Both the position numbers and the translations under genes were made by a program. Of a stretch of DNA of 64,000 nt, positions 55,230 through 63,400 are shown in pieces. The DNA is from Myxococcaceae bacterium (lineage in GTDB: Bacteria; Myxococcota; Myxococcia; Myxococcales; Myxococcaceae). How positions within the stretch are numbered: the first letter of the stretch is position 1; the number at the start of each line of letters is the position of its first letter. The stretch is taken from positions 1 to 64,000 of the forward strand of contig JAEUJQ010000044.1 in assembly GCA_016793095.1 (NCBI GenBank), given 5' to 3'. The notes beneath the pieces were generated by a model that was given only the letters and a program-made list of their open reading frames with translations, did no database searches and was not told the DNA's origin.

Positions 55230-56600
55230 ATGGAGAGGTACCTCAAGCGCACCGAGCTGCCGGCGAGCAGTGAAGACGTGTTCGCCTGGCACGAGCGGCC
55301 CGGCGCCTTCGAGCGGCTCAACCCGCCCTTCGATCCGGTCGAGGTGGTGGAGCGGTCGGGAGGCCTCGAGGTCGGCTCACGCACCGTCATTCGCGCGAAG
55401 GTCGGGCCCGTCTCGCAGCAGTGGATCGCCGAACACACGGCCTACGAAAAGGGCCGCGTCTTCCGCGACGAGATGCAGTCGGGCCCGTTCGACGCCTGGG
55501 TCCACACGCACCGCTTCATCCCCATCGACGGTCAGCGCAGCCTGCTCGAGGACGAGCTCGACTACCGGCTGCCGATGGGTGGCCTGGGCGCGCTGTTTGG
55601 AGCTGGCTACGCGCGCCAGAAGATCGGCGCGGCCTTCGACTACCGGCACGCGCTGATCAAAGCAGACCTCGAGCGGCACGCCCTCGCGAGGGGCGCGGCG
55701 CGGCTCACGGTGGCGATCACCGGCGCGAGCGGCCTGCTGGCAGCCTCGCTCGGTCCCTTCCTCTCGACGGGGGGACACGAGGTGCGGCCGGTGAAGCGCT
55801 CGGGTGACACGCTCGACCGCACGGCCATCGACGGCGCTGACGTGGTGGTGCACCTCGCCGGCGCGGGCGTGGCGGACGAGCGCTGGACGGAGAAACGGAA
55901 GCGGCTGCTCGTGGACAGCCGGGTCTCCTACACCCGGCAGCTCGTGGAGGCGATCGCGGCCGCGAAGCGACGCCCGAAGGTGCTCCTCAGCGGCTCGGCC
56001 ATCGGCGTCTATGGCGACCGCGGCGACGAGGTGCTCGACGAGCAGGCGGCGCCAGGCGCCCGCGCGCCGACGAAGGCCGCCTTCCTCGCCGGGCTCTGTT
56101 CAGACTGGGAAGCCGAAGCGCTCGCGGCCGAGCGGCTGGGGGTGCGGGTCGCGCTGCTGAGGACCGGCATCGTGCTGACCGCGCGCGGGGGAGCGCTCGC
56201 GAAGCTGCTCCCGCCCTTCAGAGCCGGGGCCGGTGGCGCGACGGGGCCAGGCACGCAGTGGATGTCGTGGATCTCGAGCGAGGACGTGATCGGCGCGTTT
56301 CACCACGTGATGATGAACGAGGCGATCTCGGGGCCCGTCAACGTCGTCGCGCCGAACCCCGTCACCTCGAAGGACTTCGCCAGGGTGCTGGGCAGCGTGC
56401 TCCACCGACCCGCGATCGCGCCGCTGCCGTCGTTGGCCCTCAAGGTGATGTTCGGTGAAATGGCCGAGGGGACGATCCTCGCGAGCCAGCGGGTGAAGCC
56501 CGGCGTGCTGGAGCGCACCGGCTTCTCGTTCCTGCACCCGGGGCTCGAAGACGCGCTGCGCTTCACGCTCGGCCTGCCGCCCCACTCACCGCCGGCTTGA
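55230..56600 (+). CDS. SRPBCC plus TIGR01777-type NAD-binding epimerase-like protein
   Basis: The 456-residue two-domain protein has an N-terminal SRPBCC/START-like domain (about 1-150). The C-terminal Rossmann epimerase fold (about 158-450) has ITGASGLLAASL, VVHLAGAGVADERW, and SGSAIGVYGDRG, as in the TIGR01777 family (YfcH/cell-division-inhibitor-like). Members' substrates are unknown. The ATG at 55230 follows AGGGAGGG. Divergent from the deiminase across 150 bp and converges on the Gly-rich lipoprotein. Confidence 0.88.
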   Translation: MERYLKRTELPASSEDVFAWHERPGAFERLNPPFDPVEVVERSGGLEVGSRTVIRAKVGPVSQQWIAEHTAYEKGRVFRDEMQSGPFDAWVHTHRFIPIDGQRSLLEDELDYRLPMGGLGALFGAGYARQKIGAAFDYRHALIKADLERHALARGAARLTVAITGASGLLAASLGPFLSTGGHEVRPVKRSGDTLDRTAIDGADVVVHLAGAGVADERWTEKRKRLLVDSRVSYTRQLVEAIAAAKRRPKVLLSGSAIGVYGDRGDEVLDEQAAPGARAPTKAAFLAGLCSDWEAEALAAERLGVRVALLRTGIVLTARGGALAKLLPPFRAGAGGATGPGTQWMSWISSEDVIGAFHHVMMNEAISGPVNVVAPNPVTSKDFARVLGSVLHRPAIAPLPSLALKVMFGEMAEGTILASQRVKPGVLERTGFSFLHPGLEDALRFTLGLPPHSPPA

Positions 56601-56616
56601 GCGCTGGCCCTGCCCG

Positions 56617-58629
56617 TCACGGACAGCCTGCGTCGAGCGGGGGCAGAGGGCTCAACGTCACCTGGGGGCCGATGCTGCAGGACGTGGCCCCGCGGAAGAA
56701 CAGCCGACCGGCCGAGCCGCCGCCGCCGCCGCCGGCCGTGTTGGCGCCACCGCCCGTCGCCGGTCCAAGGGCGCCACCTGCGCCGCCCTCGCCGCCAGCC
56801 AACGCACCGCCGCTGCCTCCCGGCGCCGCGGTGTCGGTGTCGAACGGCCCATCGGCTCCCGAGCGCCCGTCACCACCCAGAACGCCTCCTCCTTCGCCAC
56901 CCCCGCCGCCGTTCGCAGTGATGGCCCCTCCCGAGATCGCCAACGCGGCCGCCTCGAGGATCACCATGCCGCCCGAGCCGCCGCCATTGCCGCCCTTGCC
57001 CTTGATCGCCTGCCAGTCTCCCCCGGCGCCGCCTCGCCCGGGCGCGGCGATGACGCCGTTCACCGCCAGGGTGCCCGAGGCCGAGATCTGCAAGCCGCCC
57101 CCGCCCTCCGTGAGGTTTCCCGACTGATCGCCCCCTCGACCGCCACGGCACCCGCCCCGCAGCGGAGTCGGACCCGTCTGCACCGCCGCGCTGCCCGCGT
57201 TGGTCGTCGCGGTGCCTGTGCCGGCGCCTCCCGTGCCACCGTTCGTCGCGAAGCCCGCGCCGCTGCCCCCCGAGTTGCCGAGCCCTGCAGAGGCGCCGTC
57301 CACGCCGTTCCCGCTGCCGCAGTTGATGGCTCCGGCCCGGCTCACCACGCGTCCGGTGATGCTGACGTCGCCGAACACGCCGAGAATGAGCGGCCGGTTG
57401 CCCACCACCGTGAGCCCCCCGTCGGTCGTGATGGTGAGGCCGGCGAGCGACACGAGCAGCGCTTCGGGGCCGCCTGGCTGCCGCACGATCGTCGCCTCGA
57501 AGGGCTGCCCGCGGCACCAGTTGGTGAGGCGTTGATTGCCGGTCGCGCCGGTGTCGATGATCGTCTCTCCGCAGTCCAGCACCGTCGGCGCCGGCGGCGG
57601 AGCCCGCAGCTGCGGCACGTCGAAGTTCACCGGCTGGTACGGGAAGCGGGGCAGGCAATCGCCCTCGAGCGAGCAGAGCCCCCCGTCGCAGTCGGTCCCT
57701 GCGTCCACGAGCGAGAACACGCAGCCGCCATCGGGGTTGCACTGGTTGGTGAAGGTCCGGCACGCGGTCGGCGCGCAGCTCACCCGCGACCCCGCGCAGG
57801 CGCCCTGCAGGTCGCAGCGATCCGTGATCGTGCAGGGGTCGGAGTCGTCGCAGCCCGCGTCCACCTTCGGCGCGAACGTGCAGCCGCCGTCCGTGCATGA
57901 GCCCATCGGCTCGAGGCACACGTTGCCGCTCTGCTGACAGCTCACCGGCACACCGCGGCAGCCGCCGTCGAGCTCGCAGCGATCCTGCGTGGTGCACCGA
58001 TCGGCGTCGTCGCACTGCGCGGCCATGGCCACCGTGTAGAGGCAGCCACCGTCCGTCACCGAGCACACCCCGGTCGGCGCGAAGCAGGTGGTGGGCGGCG
58101 TGACGCACTGGCGCATCTGCCCGCCGCCGCACGTGCCATTCGTGCACCGGGTGGACACCAGACAGGCCGCCGTGCTGGCGCAGGGTTGGTCGTTGCAGTC
58201 CCCGTCCGCGCAGTCGATCTGCCCGTCGAGGTCCTCGTCGAGCCCATCGGCGCAGGCGCTCTCGGTCTTCGGCGCCACCTTCTTCAGCGTCAGCTTCACC
58301 TGCGTCACCTCGGCCTTGTCGAAGGTGGCCGCCGTGAGCGGGCTCTCTTCCCGCGCGCGCGTCTGGCAGGTCTCATCGGAGAAGCCCAGCGCGCGGAGAT
58401 CGACCTGATCGGGGAAGCCACCCTGGGCGATGCCGACGTGGATCAGCCGTCGCCCCTCGAGCACGATCGGGTCGCTGTTGCGCCGGGTCCCGTTGGCGCC
58501 GATCTCGAGCTGCATGCACCTCGAGGTCGCCTGGGGGTCGATGGTGACGATGGCCACCAGGCCGGCCTCGTTCTCGCGGGGCCTACAGGCGAGCGCCAGG
58601 AGCACCAGCACACCGAGACTCCACCTCAT
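56617..58629 (-). CDS. Cys-rich lipoprotein with long Gly-rich C-terminal region
   Basis: The 670-residue lipoprotein has lipobox Cys15 (LLALAC). An N-terminal beta-rich module (about 20-110) is followed by a MopE-like DGLDEDLDGQIDCADGDC segment and paired-Cys repeats (about 130-330). A beta-rich region follows, and from about residue 430 the chain becomes very Gly-rich (GGSGGAG, GGGGGEGGG) to the end, LDAGCP. The Gly-rich part may fold as a beta-helix. Function unknown. Its ATG at 58629 overlaps the stop of the hydrolase (ATGA). Confidence 0.82.
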   Translation of the reverse strand: MRWSLGVLVLLALACRPRENEAGLVAIVTIDPQATSRCMQLEIGANGTRRNSDPIVLEGRRLIHVGIAQGGFPDQVDLRALGFSDETCQTRAREESPLTAATFDKAEVTQVKLTLKKVAPKTESACADGLDEDLDGQIDCADGDCNDQPCASTAACLVSTRCTNGTCGGGQMRQCVTPPTTCFAPTGVCSVTDGGCLYTVAMAAQCDDADRCTTQDRCELDGGCRGVPVSCQQSGNVCLEPMGSCTDGGCTFAPKVDAGCDDSDPCTITDRCDLQGACAGSRVSCAPTACRTFTNQCNPDGGCVFSLVDAGTDCDGGLCSLEGDCLPRFPYQPVNFDVPQLRAPPPAPTVLDCGETIIDTGATGNQRLTNWCRGQPFEATIVRQPGGPEALLVSLAGLTITTDGGLTVVGNRPLILGVFGDVSITGRVVSRAGAINCGSGNGVDGASAGLGNSGGSGAGFATNGGTGGAGTGTATTNAGSAAVQTGPTPLRGGCRGGRGGDQSGNLTEGGGGLQISASGTLAVNGVIAAPGRGGAGGDWQAIKGKGGNGGGSGGMVILEAAALAISGGAITANGGGGGEGGGVLGGDGRSGADGPFDTDTAAPGGSGGALAGGEGGAGGALGPATGGGANTAGGGGGGSAGRLFFRGATSCSIGPQVTLSPLPPLDAGCP

Positions 58630-59708
58630 CGCACGTCCTCCACGTCGACACCCTCGCCGAACCCGAGCACCTTGAAGGGCGCAGGCCGGGTGAGGAGGGC
58701 GGTCTCGAGCGCCTGCACCGGCTCGTCCTCCCCGTCGTCCGCCAGGCTGAAGGTGCCGTAGTGCATCGGCACGGCCAGCGCTGCGTCGAGGTCGATCGCG
58801 GCCTGCACCGCCTGGGCAGGTGACAGGTGGATCGGCCCCATGAACCACTCGGGCCGGAACGCGCCGATCGGCAGCACCGCCAGCCGCATGGGCCCCAGCC
58901 GCGCGGCGATCGCCTTGAAGTGCGCTCCATAGCCGGTGTCTCCGCCGAAGTACGCGCGCCCCTTCGTGCCCTGGAGCACCCAGGCGCTCCACAGCGTGCC
59001 GTTCGCGTCGCCCAGCCCGCGGTTCGAGAAGTGCTGGTTGGGGACCGAGGTGATCGTCACGTCGCCCAGCGACCGGGACTCCCACCAGTCGAGCTCGAAG
59101 CTCTCGAGGCCGTGCTGGGCGAGGAAGGCGCGGTTGCCGAGCCCCGCGAAGAGCTGCACCCGCGGCCAGGTCTCCACGATGCGCTTGAGCGTGGGCACGT
59201 CGAGGTGATCGTAGTGGTTGTGGCTGATCACCACCGCGTCGATGCGCGGCAGGTCCTCGAACCTGATGCCCGGCGGCCGCACGCGCTCGGGGCCCGCCAC
59301 CGAGGTGGGGCTGCAGCGGCGCGAGTACATCGGGTCCGTCAGCACGTTCACCCCGTCGAGCTGGATGAGGGTGGTCGCGTGGTTGACGAAGGTGACCCGC
59401 ATGGCCCCGGGCGCGACGTCGCGCGGCGGCGGCGGACCGAAGGGCTCCTCGCGGTACGGCCTCCAGGGGCCGCGCTGGCGCGAGGCCTGCCACTTGAGGA
59501 ACGCCTGCAGGCCGTCCAGCGAGCCGAAGGCCAGGGGCATCGCGGGCGCGTCGTACGGTGTGAAGAAGCGCTCGCCGTCGAAGTGATCGGTCGGCGTGCC
59601 CGCCCACCGCGGCGCCGAGAGCGCGCAGCCGACGCCGGCCCCTGACAGCCCGCTCACCAGCACCACACTGAAGAGCCCGAGGGCGACCCGTCGCCGGCGC
59701 GAGGCCAT
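58626..59708 (-). CDS. NAPE-PLD-like metallo-beta-lactamase-fold hydrolase lipoprotein
   Basis: The 360-residue protein has a lipoprotein signal (GVGC, Cys28). The binuclear metal site is H-x-H-x-D-H in VISHNHYDHLD, then a His in VPNQHFSNRG, an Asp in YFGGDTGYG, and a late His in VPMHYGTF. The WSAWVLQG and GPERVRPPGI segments resemble N-acyl-phosphatidylethanolamine phospholipase D rather than lactonases. I begin at ATG 59708; the longer in-frame ORF would overlap the divergent flavoenzyme start. Divergent from the flavoenzyme operon across 79 bp. Confidence 0.85.
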   Translation of the reverse strand: MASRRRRVALGLFSVVLVSGLSGAGVGCALSAPRWAGTPTDHFDGERFFTPYDAPAMPLAFGSLDGLQAFLKWQASRQRGPWRPYREEPFGPPPPRDVAPGAMRVTFVNHATTLIQLDGVNVLTDPMYSRRCSPTSVAGPERVRPPGIRFEDLPRIDAVVISHNHYDHLDVPTLKRIVETWPRVQLFAGLGNRAFLAQHGLESFELDWWESRSLGDVTITSVPNQHFSNRGLGDANGTLWSAWVLQGTKGRAYFGGDTGYGAHFKAIAARLGPMRLAVLPIGAFRPEWFMGPIHLSPAQAVQAAIDLDAALAVPMHYGTFSLADDGEDEPVQALETALLTRPAPFKVLGFGEGVDVEDVR

Positions 59709-59787
59709 GCGGGCGGTGTAGGACACCCACGAGCCGCCGCCAATCTCCTCTCGTGTCACCGGCGGGGGCGTGTAGAACGCGGGGGCT

Positions 59788-61341
59788 GTGTCCATCGCGC
59801 CGCTCGCTGTCTCAGCGCTCCCGCCGCCGCGCCAGTCGGTGCTGGAGGCCCGGGGTGCCCTCGAGGCGGTGGTGCGCGGCCGCCTCTCGACCCGCGAGCT
59901 CGATCGCCTCGCGACCGGGCGCGATCTCTGGCCGCTCACGCTGCTGTGGCTCCGGCAGGGCAAGGTGCCGCCCCCGCCCGACGCCGTGGTGTGGCCGGGC
60001 ACCGATGACGAGGTCGCCAGCGTGGTCCGGATCGCGCGCGAGCGACGGCTGGCGCTGATCCCCTTCGGCGCCGGCTCCGGAGTCTGCGGCGGAACGCTCG
60101 CCGTTCACGGCGGGGTGATGGTGGATCTCAAGCGCTTCGACACCATCGGGCCGGTGGACCCGGTCCGCCGGTGCGTGGACGTCGGCGCAGGCGTGATGGG
60201 GGAGACCCTCGAGCGCCGCCTCGCCGCGCGCGGGTGGACCCTGGGGCACTTCCCCTCGTCGATCGGCATGTCCACCGTCGGCGGGTGGCTCGCCGCGCGT
60301 TCGGCCGGTCAATTGTCGAGCCGCTACGGGAAGATCGAAGACATGGTGCTGTCGGTGCGCGGCGTGCTGGGCACCGGCGAGCGCTTCGAGACGCCTGAGC
60401 GACCCTTCGACGGCCCGGACGTCGCCCAGGTGCTGCTGGGCTCCGAGGGCACGCTGTGCGTCTTCACCGGCGCGCGGCTCCGGGTTCACCCCCGGCCCGA
60501 GGCGCGCGTCTTCCGCGCCTTCGAGGTCCCCTCGGTGGAGCGGGGCCTCGAGGCGATCCGCCGCGTCTTCCGAGAAGGGCTGCGCCCCGCGGTGGTGCGT
60601 CTGTACGATCCGTTCGACACCACCTTCGTCGGTCGCGCGAAGCCCGCGTCGCCGAGGAAGGCGCCCTCGAAGCGGAGCGCTCTCGAGGCCACCGTGCTGC
60701 CTGGCGTGCTGAAGCGGTTGGCGATCGAGACGCTCGGGCGCCCGGGCCTGGTGAACCCGCTCACCCGCCTCGCGACGAGGAGCCGGCTGATCTTCATGTG
60801 CGAGGGCGAGGCGAAGCACGCTGCCGCCGAAGATCGCGCGATCGCCGCGGCCTGCCTCTCGATGGGTGGGGTCGATCTGGGCGAGGGGCCCGGACGCGAG
60901 TGGTACCGCAAACGCTACGACGTCAACGCGCGCCTGCCGCGGCTGATGGAGGCCGGCACCTTCATCGACACGATGGAGGTCTCTGCGCCGTGGGACGCCG
61001 TCTTCGAGGTGTACGAGCGGGTTCGCGAGGTGGCTGGCGCGTATGCCCTCGTGCTGTGCCACTTCAGCCACGCCTACGCCGACGGCTGCTCGTTGTACTT
61101 CTCCTTCGTCGGCTCGGGGCGCACGGAGGCCGAGATCGAGGACCGCTACCAACAGCTCTGGCGCGCAGCGCTCGGCGCGGCGACCAGCGCAGGCGCGAAC
61201 GTGAGCCACCACCACGGCATCGGGTTGCTCAAGGCGCGCGCCTACCAGGACTCGCTCGGCGAGGGGCGGCACGCGCTCGCGACCCTGAAGCGCCTGTTCG
61301 ACCCGGACGGCATCCTGAACCCGGGGAAGCTCGGCCTGTGA
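59788..61341 (+). CDS. Alkylglycerone-phosphate-synthase-like FAD protein
   Basis: The 517-residue flavoprotein has a FAD_binding_4 (PCMH) domain with PFGAGSGVCGG, HFPSSIGMSTVGGWLAARSAG and GKIEDMVLSVRGV. The C-terminal FAD-oxidase-type cap has GPGREWYRKRYDVNARLP, HFSHAYADGCSLYF, SHHHGIG and DPDGILNPGKL. This pattern is closest to alkyldihydroxyacetone-phosphate synthase, the ether-lipid enzyme, and to GlcD-type dehydrogenases. The start is GTG at 59788. Its stop overlaps the next start (GTGA). Confidence 0.85.
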   Translation: MSIAPLAVSALPPPRQSVLEARGALEAVVRGRLSTRELDRLATGRDLWPLTLLWLRQGKVPPPPDAVVWPGTDDEVASVVRIARERRLALIPFGAGSGVCGGTLAVHGGVMVDLKRFDTIGPVDPVRRCVDVGAGVMGETLERRLAARGWTLGHFPSSIGMSTVGGWLAARSAGQLSSRYGKIEDMVLSVRGVLGTGERFETPERPFDGPDVAQVLLGSEGTLCVFTGARLRVHPRPEARVFRAFEVPSVERGLEAIRRVFREGLRPAVVRLYDPFDTTFVGRAKPASPRKAPSKRSALEATVLPGVLKRLAIETLGRPGLVNPLTRLATRSRLIFMCEGEAKHAAAEDRAIAAACLSMGGVDLGEGPGREWYRKRYDVNARLPRLMEAGTFIDTMEVSAPWDAVFEVYERVREVAGAYALVLCHFSHAYADGCSLYFSFVGSGRTEAEIEDRYQQLWRAALGAATSAGANVSHHHGIGLLKARAYQDSLGEGRHALATLKRLFDPDGILNPGKLGL

Positions 61342-62312
61342 AGACGCTCCTCCAGGCGCTCGGTCCGGTGGCGCAGGCGGTCGGCGACGGCCTCGTGCTG
61401 CGGCCCGCGTCGGAGCGGGAGCTGGTGGCGGTGCTCGCGGTGCTCCGCGACCGCCAGGCGTCGCTGGGCGCCGAGGTGATGCTCGATCGCAGCGCGCTCG
61501 CGCGGCTCGGCGCGGTTCAGGATCGCGCCATGACGCTCGAGGCGGGCGCCGGCGTCCCCGTGCGCGTGGTGGAGTCGAAGGCGAACCACGCCCGCCTCAC
61601 CCTCGGGCCCCTGTCTCCGATGGCGTGGGAGGCCTCGGTGGGCGAGCTCGTCGAGCACCCGGCGCTCGCCTTCCGCGCCGTCGTGCCCGGGCGGCTCGAG
61701 CCGATCGCCGCGGGCATCACCGGGGTGCTGGCCGATGGGCACCTGGTGCGGTCGGCGGTCGGGCCCCGGCACGCGGCGGGCCCCGATCTCGCGTCGCTGC
61801 TGGTCGGCGGCGGTGGTGCGCTCGGGCTGGTGACGGCCGCCGTGCTGCGCTTGATGCCGCTCCACGACGCCGAGCAGCGCCGGCTGTTCTCCTTCGGCAC
61901 CTTCGCCCAGGCGCTCGAGGCGACCCGGGAAGCGCTCTCTGCTGGCGTCACCTTCGCGCGGGCGGTGCTGCGCGGGCGCGCGGGCCGAACGGTCGGTGAG
62001 TACACGCTGCGCGGCGCGGCGGCGCAGGTCGATCGCGAGCTCGAGCTGCTCGCCCGCTGCGCCGAGCACGTCGGCGGGCGCTTCGAGGGGCTGGGCCGCG
62101 AGGCCGAGGTGGACGGGCCCGAGCGCGAGGCCTCCTGGGCGGACCTCGCGAGCGCCCTCGGCCACGGCGGCTCGGTCGAGCTCTTCCGGCCTGCGCTGAC
62201 GTCGGTGATCGCTCGTGGCGTCGCGGCGCACGAGTTCATCCCGCCAGGCCCGCTGTTCAAGGGCCTCCGCGCCGCGTTCGATCGCTCGCACGTCCTGGGG
62301 AGAGGGCCATGA
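61338..62312 (+). CDS. GlcE-like FAD-binding subunit
   Basis: The 324-residue protein resembles the small FAD-binding subunit GlcE: N-terminal VLRPASERELVAVL as the PCMH start, then GITGVLADGHLVRSAVG and LLVGGGGALGLVTAAVLRLMP. It lacks the usual strong N-terminal glycine loop, so FAD binding may be weak or shared. The GTG at 61338 overlaps the first gene's stop, and its stop overlaps the next ATG. Confidence 0.75.
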   Translation: MKTLLQALGPVAQAVGDGLVLRPASERELVAVLAVLRDRQASLGAEVMLDRSALARLGAVQDRAMTLEAGAGVPVRVVESKANHARLTLGPLSPMAWEASVGELVEHPALAFRAVVPGRLEPIAAGITGVLADGHLVRSAVGPRHAAGPDLASLLVGGGGALGLVTAAVLRLMPLHDAEQRRLFSFGTFAQALEATREALSAGVTFARAVLRGRAGRTVGEYTLRGAAAQVDRELELLARCAEHVGGRFEGLGREAEVDGPEREASWADLASALGHGGSVELFRPALTSVIARGVAAHEFIPPGPLFKGLRAAFDRSHVLGRGP

Positions 62313-63400
62313 TCGCCGACCGGCGCCCGGAGCAGGCCACCTCGACGTGCTCCTTCTGCCCCAAGGCCTGCCGCTTCGCCTGCCCCGTGTCGGAGGCGAC
62401 GCACAGTGAGGCGCTGTCGGCCTGGGGGAAGATGTCGGCGGCGCACCAGGTGTTGACGGGCGCGCGGCCCATGGGCGCAGACCTCGCCTCGGCGGTGCAC
62501 GCGTGCACGGGCTGTGGGCGCTGCACGGCGATGTGCAAGCACGAGAACGAGGTGGGCCTGACGCTGTTCCAGGTGCGCGGCCACGCCGTCCAGGCGGGCG
62601 TCCAGCCCAGGGGCGCCGCGTCAACCCTGGCGACGTTCCAGCAGGCGCAGAACCCGTTCGGGCGCGAGATGGGTTCCCTCGTCGCGTCCTGGCGGGCGCA
62701 GCGCCCCGTGAAGTACCCGCTCTTCCCGGGGTGCTCCACGCTCGTGAAGCGGCCGAGCCTGCTCGAGCACACCCTGGCGCTCTCGGAGGCGTTCGGCGCG
62801 CCCATGGGCGTCGCGCGCTCGGCGTCGAAGTGCTGCGGCTACCCGCTCTACGCCGCCGGCGCGATGGAGGCGTTCGGCGCCCACGCCCGCGCGGTCGCCG
62901 AGGCCTTCGAAGAGACGCCCGAGGTGGCGGTGCTGGACGCGGGCTGCGCCTTCACCCTCGTCAAGCTCTACCCCGAGGTCGGCGTCCGCCTGCCCTGCCG
63001 CGTGCGCACGGTGATCGACGTCCTGCACGAGAACCTGCCGCACGCGCCCCCGGCCCCGCCGCTCGCCGAGCGCGTCGGCTACCACGACGCCTGTCACCTG
63101 GGTCGCGGCCTGGGTCAGTACGACGAGCCACGCGCGCTGCTCTCGAAGGCCGTCACCGCGGTCGTCGAGGCGCCGTCGATCCGTCGCGAAGGCGGCTGCG
63201 CAGGCGGGGGCGGGCTGTTGCCCCGGACGATGGCCGAGACGGCGGTCGAGGTCGCGCGACGTCAGGCGCTCGAGGTCGCCGAAGAGCCGTCCGTGCTGAT
63301 CGTCAGCGGCTGTCCGACCTCGACGCGCATGTTCGAGCGCGCTGGGCGTCGCGCGATCGATCTCGTCAGTCTCCTCGAGAGGTGGGTGAGCCAGTCATGA
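62309..63400 (+). CDS. GlcF/heterodisulfide-reductase-like Fe-S subunit
   Basis: The 363-residue protein has two N-terminal Fe-S sites: Cys14, Cys17, Cys21 and Cys25, then ACTGCGRCTAMCKH. Two CCG-type domains follow: KCCGYPLYAAG and DACHLGRG, then GCAGGGGL and GCPTSTRM. This is the GlcF/LutA layout. It would take electrons from the two flavin subunits to a quinone. Overlaps ATGA with the gene before and with the lipid kinase after. Confidence 0.88.
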   Translation: MIADRRPEQATSTCSFCPKACRFACPVSEATHSEALSAWGKMSAAHQVLTGARPMGADLASAVHACTGCGRCTAMCKHENEVGLTLFQVRGHAVQAGVQPRGAASTLATFQQAQNPFGREMGSLVASWRAQRPVKYPLFPGCSTLVKRPSLLEHTLALSEAFGAPMGVARSASKCCGYPLYAAGAMEAFGAHARAVAEAFEETPEVAVLDAGCAFTLVKLYPEVGVRLPCRVRTVIDVLHENLPHAPPAPPLAERVGYHDACHLGRGLGQYDEPRALLSKAVTAVVEAPSIRREGGCAGGGGLLPRTMAETAVEVARRQALEVAEEPSVLIVSGCPTSTRMFERAGRRAIDLVSLLERWVSQS

